Assembly (NCBI GenBank): GCA_001701295.1
Contig: DAAV01000041.1
Coordinates: 12,054-19,619, forward strand
Direction: 5' to 3'
Source of the DNA: Bacteroidales bacterium H10
GTDB lineage: Bacteria > Bacteroidota > Bacteroidia > Bacteroidales > Muribaculaceae
DNA length: 7,566 nucleotides
Under the pieces are notes generated by a model that did no database searches, was not told the origin of the DNA, and worked only from the letters and a program-made list of their open reading frames with translations. This document shows, in pieces, positions 1 through 7,566 of the stretch. Numbering within the stretch: the stretch's first letter is position 1; every line of letters starts with the position of its first letter. The translations under genes and the position numbers were made by a program.

Positions 1-22
1 CCGTGACGATTAATCGTCACGG
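1..22 (-). terminator. Perfect palindrome downstream of alaS, candidate terminator hairpin
   Basis: The first 22 bases are a perfect inverted repeat: arms ccgtgacga and tcgtcacgg around a ttaa loop. It lies 34 bp beyond the alaS stop codon in the direction of alaS transcription, the usual place for an intrinsic terminator. The stem is GC-rich. The U-tract that would complete a minus-strand terminator falls to the left of base 1 and cannot be seen, and the stem could also extend off the window. On the plus strand the bases after the stem are not T-rich, so termination of a gene coming from the left is less likely. A protein-binding palindrome is the alternative. Confidence 0.55.
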
Positions 23-56
23 GACATATTCTATATTAATTCAAAGACTGAATTTC

Positions 57-2681
57 TTAGCTGAGCCCGAGAAGCTCTAACATTTTATCGGCTGCGGGAG
101 AAAGTCCTGATGCGTCTTTTCCTCCCGCCTGGGCGAAGAACGGTTGTCCGCCGCCACCGCCTTTTATCAGTTTTGCTGCCTCGCGGATGACGGTAGAGGC
201 ATTATATCCCTCTTTTACGAGATCTTCACTCAACATCAGTGTCAGTGTAGGTCTGCCTTCATTGATTGTGGCGGCGACAAATACAGTCGGGCCATCCGCT
301 TCCTTTCTTAGTATGAAAGCCACATTCTTGACAACATCAGGAAGTCTCAGTCCGGTCATTCTGCATACCGTGACGCCGTTTATTATAACCGCGCTTTCTT
401 TAACTTCCTTGGCCATCTGCAAAGTACGTTCAGCCACATAACCCTCTACCTGATGGCGGAGGTCACTGTTTTCCATAATAGCCTTTTTAATAGACATTCT
501 TACATCGCCAGCATTTCCGAGAATATCCCTTATATCGGTCATTACGTCCTGAAGATCATCTATCATTTTCTCCATCCCTGAACCTGATACAGCCTCGATA
601 CGGCGTATTCCGGAGGCTATGGAACTTTCGTTCACAATTCGTACCATGCCTATATTTCCGGTATTGGCCACATGTGTTCCACCGCATAGTTCCACGGAAG
701 CCCCGTATTTTACGACACGCACCTTGTCACCGTATTTCTCTCCAAAGAGAGCCATGGCACCCATTTCTCTCGCTTCAGCAATCGGGAGATCCCGACATTC
801 CTCAAGAGGCATCGCTTCGCGGATACGCTCGTTCACAAGATGCTCGACTTTACGTATCTCCTCGGGTGTGACCTTTTGGAAATGAGAGAAATCGAAACGT
901 AGGAAATCAGGTGATACGTATGAACCTTTCTGCTCTACATGAGTGCCGAGAACTTCACGCAATGCCTCATGCAGCAGGTGTGTCGCCGAATGGTTTGCCG
1001 AAGTGGCGCGACGGGCCTTGAGATCAATTTTCGCGACGAATTCAGCTGTAGGATCCGAAGGTAGTTTCTTGGAAAGATGAATCGCCACATTATTTTCTTT
1101 CTTTGTGTCGAAAATTTCGGTAATTTCCCCCTTTTCAGAAATGAGGACGCCTTTGTCACCTACCTGACCACCCATCTCAGCATAGAACGGTGTGCGGACA
1201 AGCATTATCTGATAATACTCTTTCCCTTTTTGCTTTACCTTACGGTATTTTAGAATTCTCGTCTTGCATTCGAACTCATCGTAACCTACGAATTCCTCGT
1301 CTCCGGCAGTGACCTCTACCCAGTCGGATGTCTCTACAGAGGCGGCATTTCGCGCGCGTTCTTTCTGAGCCTTCATGTTTTTGTCGAAACCATCATTCTC
1401 AACAGTCATGCCCTGTTCGCGCAGTATCAGTTCGGTCAGGTCGAGAGGGAAGCCGTACGTATCGTAAAGAGTAAAGGCATCGGCACCGTCAAGCACGTTC
1501 TTATTCTCAGCCTGAGCTTTTTTAACAAGTGAATCAAGAAGTTTTATACCATTGTCCAGCGTTCTGAGGAACGCGTCCTCCTCCTCTTTGATAACTTTTT
1601 TGATAAGATCCTTCTGGGCAGTCAACTCCGGATATGCCTCACCCATCTGATCGACAAGAGTATCTATAAGCTTGTATAAAGTCGCTTCTTTCTGATCAAG
1701 GAAAGTATATACATAACGGACAGCACGGCGGAGAATTCTTCTGATCACATAGCCGGCCTTCGCATTCGAAGGCAGCTGTGAGTCCGCTATTGAGAATGCT
1801 ATTGTTCTCACATGGTCGGCTGCCACACGCATGGCGACATCCACTTTCTCATCCTCTCCATATTTCTTATCCGTGATCTCGCCGATTTTTGCAATTATAG
1901 GAGTGAATATATCTGTATCATAATTGGATTTTTTGCCCTGAAGTGCCATTGTGAGACGCTCGAATCCCATGCCGGTATCAATCACCTTTGCGGGGAGTGA
2001 TTCGAGATGGCCGTCTGCCATTCTGTTATATTGCATGAACACAAGATTCCAAATCTCTATGACAAGAGGATTATCCTTGTTTACGAGTTCGGCACCGTCT
2101 ATCTTCGCTCTTTCTTCGTCAGAGCGAAGATCGATATGGATCTCGCTGCAGGGTCCGCATGGCCCCACATCTCCCATTTCCCAGAAATTGTCGTGTCTGT
2201 TGCCGTTTATTATATGACTTGCGGGAAGATGCTTCTCCCATATCGCGGCAGCCTCATTGTCACGTTCAAGACCTTCGGGAGCATATCCCTCAAATACAGT
2301 GGCATATAGACGCTCTGGATTAAGTTTCAATACATCCACAAGATATTCCCAGGCCCAGTCAATCGCCTCTTTCTTGAAATAATCGCCGAATGACCAGTTT
2401 CCGAGCATCTCGAACATGGTGTGGTGATAGGTATCATGGCCCACTTCCTCGAGATCATTATGCTTTCCGGAAACACGCAGACACTTCTGACTGTCGGTGA
2501 CACGTTTGCTTTCTGCTGCTCTATTTCCGAGTATGATATCCTTGAACTGGTTCATACCGGCATTTGTAAACATCAGGGTAGGATCATCTTTGAGAACCAT
2601 CGGTGCGGAAGGTACCACTTTGTGTCCTTTCTCCTTAAAAAAGTTTTTGAAGGACTCTCTAATTTCTTTTGACGTCAACAT
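57..2681 (-). CDS. alaS: Alanine--tRNA ligase (AlaRS)
   Basis: Complete 874-residue cytoplasmic enzyme, close to the E. coli length. It charges tRNA-Ala with alanine using ATP and hydrolyses mischarged Ser- or Gly-tRNA-Ala. Residues about 1-250 form the class II catalytic core (HNDLEEVG at 74-81, a CGPC element at 175-178, GMGFER at 237-242). Residues 250-460 match the tRNA-recognition region, with PSN ending at N306 and YDTYGFP around D407, which probably correspond to the E. coli residues that read the G3:U70 pair. The editing domain has metal ligands H564 and H568 (NHSATH) and C666 and H670 (CGGTH), plus Q584, all at the E. coli numbers. The C-Ala/DHHA1 domain ends with a five-glycine run (841-845). 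The ATG at 2681 gives an N-terminus ([11 protein letters not shown]) aligned with the family start, and no Shine-Dalgarno is evident. It is transcribed divergently from the dehydrogenase gene, apparently as a single gene. No frameshift or missing key residue is seen. Confidence 0.98.
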   Translation of the reverse strand: MLTSKEIRESFKNFFKEKGHKVVPSAPMVLKDDPTLMFTNAGMNQFKDIILGNRAAESKRVTDSQKCLRVSGKHNDLEEVGHDTYHHTMFEMLGNWSFGDYFKKEAIDWAWEYLVDVLKLNPERLYATVFEGYAPEGLERDNEAAAIWEKHLPASHIINGNRHDNFWEMGDVGPCGPCSEIHIDLRSDEERAKIDGAELVNKDNPLVIEIWNLVFMQYNRMADGHLESLPAKVIDTGMGFERLTMALQGKKSNYDTDIFTPIIAKIGEITDKKYGEDEKVDVAMRVAADHVRTIAFSIADSQLPSNAKAGYVIRRILRRAVRYVYTFLDQKEATLYKLIDTLVDQMGEAYPELTAQKDLIKKVIKEEEDAFLRTLDNGIKLLDSLVKKAQAENKNVLDGADAFTLYDTYGFPLDLTELILREQGMTVENDGFDKNMKAQKERARNAASVETSDWVEVTAGDEEFVGYDEFECKTRILKYRKVKQKGKEYYQIMLVRTPFYAEMGGQVGDKGVLISEKGEITEIFDTKKENNVAIHLSKKLPSDPTAEFVAKIDLKARRATSANHSATHLLHEALREVLGTHVEQKGSYVSPDFLRFDFSHFQKVTPEEIRKVEHLVNERIREAMPLEECRDLPIAEAREMGAMALFGEKYGDKVRVVKYGASVELCGGTHVANTGNIGMVRIVNESSIASGIRRIEAVSGSGMEKMIDDLQDVMTDIRDILGNAGDVRMSIKKAIMENSDLRHQVEGYVAERTLQMAKEVKESAVIINGVTVCRMTGLRLPDVVKNVAFILRKEADGPTVFVAATINEGRPTLTLMLSEDLVKEGYNASTVIREAAKLIKGGGGGQPFFAQAGGKDASGLSPAADKMLELLGLS

Positions 2682-2696
2682 GTGTGATTGTATTAT

Positions 2697-2704
2697 TAAT
2701 TTTG
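2697..2704 (+). promoter_or_regulatory. Candidate Bacteroides-type -7 box for the FAD/Fe-S dehydrogenase gene
   Basis: The octamer taattttg fits the Bacteroidota primary sigma -7 consensus TAnnTTTG exactly. Transcription would start near 2710 and leave a leader of about 120 nt before the first ATG at 2833. The -33 element is not convincing: the nearest TTTG (2668-2671, inside alaS) is 25 bp upstream, longer than the usual 19-21. The spacer is AT-rich, so a chance match is possible. Confidence 0.35.
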
Positions 2705-2706
2705 TG

Positions 2707-2714
2707 CAAATTTA
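2707..2714 (-). promoter_or_regulatory. alaS: Candidate Bacteroides-type -7 box for alaS
   Basis: Read on the minus strand this is taaatttg, an exact fit to TAnnTTTG. Transcription would start about 20 nt before the alaS ATG at 2681, a plausible short leader. No clear -33 TTTG is present 19-21 bp upstream on the minus strand. It lies only 2 bp from the oppositely directed box at 2697-2704. Confidence 0.45.
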
Positions 2715-2771
2715 CAAAAATTTTCGCTAACTAAGTATGTGATGTATAAAAACTATTCCATCAGGTGACAA

Positions 2772-2783
2772 TTATAATTATAA
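2772..2783. repeat. 12-bp AT-only palindrome in the leader of the dehydrogenase gene
   Basis: The sequence ttataattataa is its own reverse complement, and also two copies of ttataa. It lies about 50 bp before the start-codon cluster at 2833-2839 and downstream of the candidate plus-strand promoter, where a repressor operator could sit. Nothing else supports a regulatory role, and AT-only palindromes arise easily in AT-rich spacers. Confidence 0.25.
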
Positions 2784-2832
2784 ACAGCCTGCATTGCGGC
2801 AGACCCAACGGATTCCAAGGTTGTATAAGATT

Positions 2833-5655
2833 ATGATGATGGAATATGAAATCATTGACGGCCTTAAAAGAATTATATCTAAGGACCGTATTCTCTCCTC
2901 TGACTTGTGGCGCGAGATATATGCACGCGATGCGTCATATTTCGACATAAAACCTATGTGCGTGGTAAGACCCCGGAATGAAAACGAGATAAGGCAGCTG
3001 CTTGCGTTTGCATCCGCCCGAAACATAGGAGTGACATTCCGGGCAGCAGGAACGTCATTGTCAGGACAGACTCTGGGGTCGGGAATAATATGCGAACTGC
3101 GGACAGGATTCAGGAATGCGGAAGTGCGTGATAACGGTCGTAAAATATGGTTTGAACCGGGGTTGACAGCAAATCAGATAAATAATATTCTAAAACCGCA
3201 TCACCATCATATAGGTCCCGACCCGGCTTCTTCTTCCGCGGCAATGATGGGCGGCATATTGTCAAACAACAGCAGCGGCATGCAGGCGGGAGTCGAGCAT
3301 AACTCCTACCATACATTGGTGTCTATGAAATTTATGCTTGCAAACGGCAATTGCTATGACACTTCTAAACCGGAGGATTATAAAAGATTTCATCGTGATG
3401 AAAAAGATTTATGCCAAGGGCTTATGAATATACGGGAACGCATTGTGTCGGATGATACAATCCGGAACAAGATAGCTCTCAAATACAAGATAAAAAATGT
3501 GACAGGCTATGCCATGAATTCATTTCTTGATTATGAAGATCCTCTGGATATTTTTGTCCATCTAATGATAGGAAGCGAAGGCACGCTGGGCTATATTGTC
3601 TCTGCCGAACTCGAGACATTGCCTCTTTTGTCCACATATTCGTCGGCAATGCTTTATTTCCCCACGGTTACTAAAGCCGCGGCTTGCGCCGCAAGACTTG
3701 GAGAAAGCGGAGCGCTGGCCGTAGAGATGATGGATTACGCATCTCTTCTCAGCAGCCAGGGACTTCGTTCCGACATGCCACGCGGCACCACCGCGCTGCT
3801 TGTGGATTATGGTGCGGATTCTCCCGAGGAAATGGAAGACCTGGTGAGTTCCTTGCATCCCATGATGAATTCCTTGCCGGGAATAATACATTTTGATGAC
3901 TTTACCCATACAGTCGCTGCGCGTGAAAAATTATGGAGGATAAGAGACGGTGTCTTTCCATGCGTGGCCGGAATCCGAGAACCGGGAGCAACTGTAATTC
4001 TTGAAGATGTCGCCGCACCGATAGAATATCTCGACACTCTCGCGGAAGGAGTCCAGCGGCTGTTTGACAGACATGGATATGACGGTGCCATATTCGGTCA
4101 TGCGCGGGCAGGTAATATCCATCCTTTGGTCACTTCAAAAATGGATACGCAGCGAAGTGTCGATAACTTCAAACGGTTTATGGAAGGATTTGTAGATCAT
4201 GTCATAAACCTTAACGGGTCTCTGAAAGGGGAGCACGGTACGGGACGCGCGATAGCGCCTTTCGTAAAAAAGGAATGGGGAGAAGATATATATGCCATGA
4301 TGTGCGAGATAAAAAAGCTCGCGGATCCAGCCAACATTCTCAATCCGGGTGTCATGATAAACCATGATCCCGATTCATATATACGTCCGATGAAGAGTAT
4401 GGACATTTTCGGCAGACAACTCGGATACGATGATGCTGACAAATGTATCGAATGCGGATATTGTGAACATGTATGTCCTTCACGCGATATTACTCTGACT
4501 CCACGGCAACGTCTTCAGGCAAGAAGGATAATCGCCAGGACCGGCTCAGAGAAACTTGAGAAGGAATACAGATATATAGGCAATCACACCTGTTGTGCGG
4601 ATGGATCATGTGAAATGCCCTGCCCGATGAATATCAATACCGGAACAGTAACGGATGCGGTGAGGGTAATATCCAATGCATCCGTTTTCGACAAGGCGCT
4701 TTCGGCATCGGCCGGCCACTACGGAATTGTCGAGTATACCATAAGGGGTGTACTCCGCGCGGCTGTCGCCACAGAGAAAGTGATATCGCCTTATCCTTTG
4801 ATATGGGCGGCAGACTTCATGCACCGGATATATAACCAGTCTCTTCATTGGTCGCGTCATTTTCCAGCGCCTCCGCGCATCAGATGGGATGAAGGGGAGG
4901 ACCATCCGGATTTCATATATTTTCCTTCATGCGTCACCCGGATATTCGGAGGTTCAACTCTCGGAAAGGATGACATGACAACAGTGATGATGCGTATCGG
5001 ACGCCGTGCAGGTTTAAGGATGTCACTGCCACGCGATTTTCACGGATTATGCTGCTCCCAGATCTGGGAACACAAGGGAGATCCCGAAGGCCAGCGCACT
5101 GTCGCACGGGAAATCGTTGACGGTTTTTATAGATTAAGCCGGGAAGGCCGTATACCTGTGGTGTGTGATACGACATCCTGCACACACACGTTGCTGTCAC
5201 TCGCTCATAAGGGAGATATACTTGATGACGAGCATTTGCAAAAATACAATTCATTGAAGATACTTGATATCACACAATGGCTCGCAGACATTGTCATGCC
5301 CGGATTGAAGGTTACAAAACCTAAAGGAAGAATATTACTGCATCCGACATGTGCATCGCGCATAACCGGACTGGACAAAAAATTCATTGAAGTCGCAAAT
5401 AAATGCGCCTGTCGTGTGGATATTCCGGATAATGCGCATTGCTGCGGGGCTGCCGGTGACAGAGGCTTTATTTTCCCTGAAGTCGCAAAAGCGGCAACAG
5501 CGCCTGAAAAGAGAGAAACTGAAGACAAGAATTACGATGGTTATTATTCACTTGCACGCACATGTGAGATCTCGATGACTGATACCATCGGCAGACCCTA
5601 TGAATCTATCGTATATCTTGTGGATGAGACAACTTCTTCGTTAAATGCCGGATAA
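2833..5655 (+). CDS. FAD-binding and (Fe-S)-binding 2-hydroxyacid dehydrogenase (Dld-II/YdiJ type; probable respiratory D-lactate or D-2-hydroxyglutarate dehydrogenase)
   Basis: About 940 residues, numbered here from the ATG at 2833. The N-terminal half is a VAO/PCMH-type flavin domain: FAD_binding_4 at about 40-190, with AAGTSLSGQT and GPD at 128-130, then an FAD-oxidase_C domain to about 520. H423 and H430 (GHxxxGNxH) and E467 (GEHGTG) match the metal/substrate ligands of D-lactate and D-2-hydroxyglutarate dehydrogenases. The C-terminal half carries two 4Fe-4S clusters (C538, C541, C544, C548; then C587 or C588, C593, C597) and two CCG-type halves (C700, C740/741, C783; C840, C870/871, C911). 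No signal peptide or membrane helix is seen, so it is probably a cytoplasmic enzyme or one peripheral to the membrane that passes electrons to quinone. The length resembles Shewanella Dld-II. Sequence alone does not separate D-lactate from D-2-hydroxyglutarate. An in-frame TTG at 2794 would add 13 residues, but three ATGs at 2833-2839 are likelier starts. No partner genes such as lactate permease are adjacent, and the gene appears monocistronic. Confidence 0.9.
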   Translation: MMMEYEIIDGLKRIISKDRILSSDLWREIYARDASYFDIKPMCVVRPRNENEIRQLLAFASARNIGVTFRAAGTSLSGQTLGSGIICELRTGFRNAEVRDNGRKIWFEPGLTANQINNILKPHHHHIGPDPASSSAAMMGGILSNNSSGMQAGVEHNSYHTLVSMKFMLANGNCYDTSKPEDYKRFHRDEKDLCQGLMNIRERIVSDDTIRNKIALKYKIKNVTGYAMNSFLDYEDPLDIFVHLMIGSEGTLGYIVSAELETLPLLSTYSSAMLYFPTVTKAAACAARLGESGALAVEMMDYASLLSSQGLRSDMPRGTTALLVDYGADSPEEMEDLVSSLHPMMNSLPGIIHFDDFTHTVAAREKLWRIRDGVFPCVAGIREPGATVILEDVAAPIEYLDTLAEGVQRLFDRHGYDGAIFGHARAGNIHPLVTSKMDTQRSVDNFKRFMEGFVDHVINLNGSLKGEHGTGRAIAPFVKKEWGEDIYAMMCEIKKLADPANILNPGVMINHDPDSYIRPMKSMDIFGRQLGYDDADKCIECGYCEHVCPSRDITLTPRQRLQARRIIARTGSEKLEKEYRYIGNHTCCADGSCEMPCPMNINTGTVTDAVRVISNASVFDKALSASAGHYGIVEYTIRGVLRAAVATEKVISPYPLIWAADFMHRIYNQSLHWSRHFPAPPRIRWDEGEDHPDFIYFPSCVTRIFGGSTLGKDDMTTVMMRIGRRAGLRMSLPRDFHGLCCSQIWEHKGDPEGQRTVAREIVDGFYRLSREGRIPVVCDTTSCTHTLLSLAHKGDILDDEHLQKYNSLKILDITQWLADIVMPGLKVTKPKGRILLHPTCASRITGLDKKFIEVANKCACRVDIPDNAHCCGAAGDRGFIFPEVAKAATAPEKRETEDKNYDGYYSLARTCEISMTDTIGRPYESIVYLVDETTSSLNAG

Positions 5656-5659
5656 TCAA

Positions 5660-5690
5660 AAGGAGCGCCGCAATCACTACGGCACTCCTT
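5660..5690. terminator. Hairpin between convergent genes, candidate bidirectional terminator
   Basis: Arms aaggagcgccg (5660-5670) and cggcactcctt (5680-5690) pair over 11 positions around a 9-nt loop. It starts 4 bp after the dehydrogenase stop codon and ends 21 bp short of the end of the glycosidase gene, so it can serve both. In minus-strand RNA every pair forms, one as G-U, and the stem runs into a short CUUUUGA tail. In plus-strand RNA the same position is a C-A mismatch and the tail is CUUCUUAAC. It should therefore work better for the glycosidase gene. The U-tracts are short on both sides. Confidence 0.6.
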
Positions 5691-5711
5691 CTTAACAATC
5701 CTTCATGCATG

Positions 5712-7566
<1,855 letters not shown>

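Noticed and set aside
2007..2309. 100-codon plus-strand open frame opposite alaS
   Set aside because: Shadow of the conserved AlaRS catalytic domain, with no promoter or family resemblance.
2794..2796. TTG as the start of the dehydrogenase
   Set aside because: Rare start with no supporting signal; the three ATGs 39-45 bp downstream sit just before the conserved domain.
2711..2832. Possible riboswitch or structured leader before the dehydrogenase gene
   Set aside because: Only a weak 4-bp stem (ctgc/gcag near 2789-2802) and AT-rich sequence are visible, with no conserved aptamer or terminator-like fold.
3199..3210. Four-His run as an engineered tag or assembly artefact
   Set aside because: It is internal, in frame, only four residues long and embedded in the FAD-binding loop of an otherwise natural gene.
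3562..3909. 115-codon minus-strand open frame opposite the dehydrogenase gene
   Set aside because: Antisense to a conserved FAD-oxidase domain, with Cys/His/Arg-rich composition typical of a shadow frame and no support.

Overview
The window looks like an ordinary chromosomal stretch from a Bacteroidota bacterium, most likely a gut-type Bacteroidales. The evidence is a SusB-type family 97 glycoside hydrolase, moderate GC with AT-rich spacers, no clear Shine-Dalgarno sequences before the visible starts, and two matches to the Bacteroides-type -7 promoter box (TAnnTTTG). The order-level assignment is an inference from gene content, not from a marker gene, and the family cannot be fixed from this window.

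Layout: (1) Positions 1-56 hold a perfect 22-bp palindrome just downstream of alaS, probably its terminator hairpin. (2) Positions 57-2681, minus strand, carry a complete alanyl-tRNA synthetase with all editing-site metal ligands at the same residue numbers as in the E. coli enzyme. (3) Positions 2682-2832 are a 151-bp divergent spacer holding two -7-like boxes on opposite strands, 2 bp apart, and a 12-bp AT palindrome. (4) Positions 2833-5655, plus strand, carry a fused FAD/iron-sulfur 2-hydroxyacid dehydrogenase of the Dld-II/YdiJ type (about 940 residues), probably a respiratory D-lactate or D-2-hydroxyglutarate dehydrogenase. (5) Positions 5656-5711 are a short convergent spacer with an 11-bp hairpin that could terminate transcription from both sides. 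(6) From 5712 to the right edge, minus strand, lies the C-terminal ~617 codons of a family 97 glycoside hydrolase with the inverting (SusB-like) set of glutamates. Its N-terminus is outside the window.

The three genes serve unrelated jobs: translation, oxidation of a 2-hydroxyacid into the respiratory chain, and periplasmic alpha-glucan breakdown. Each appears to be its own transcription unit, in divergent then convergent order, so no operon is visible. I found no RNA gene, mobile element, CRISPR array or phage signal, and nothing that amounts to a new system. The points worth a second look are small: the overlapping opposed promoter boxes, the asymmetric shared terminator, the choice of start codon and substrate of the dehydrogenase, and two local sequence variants in it.
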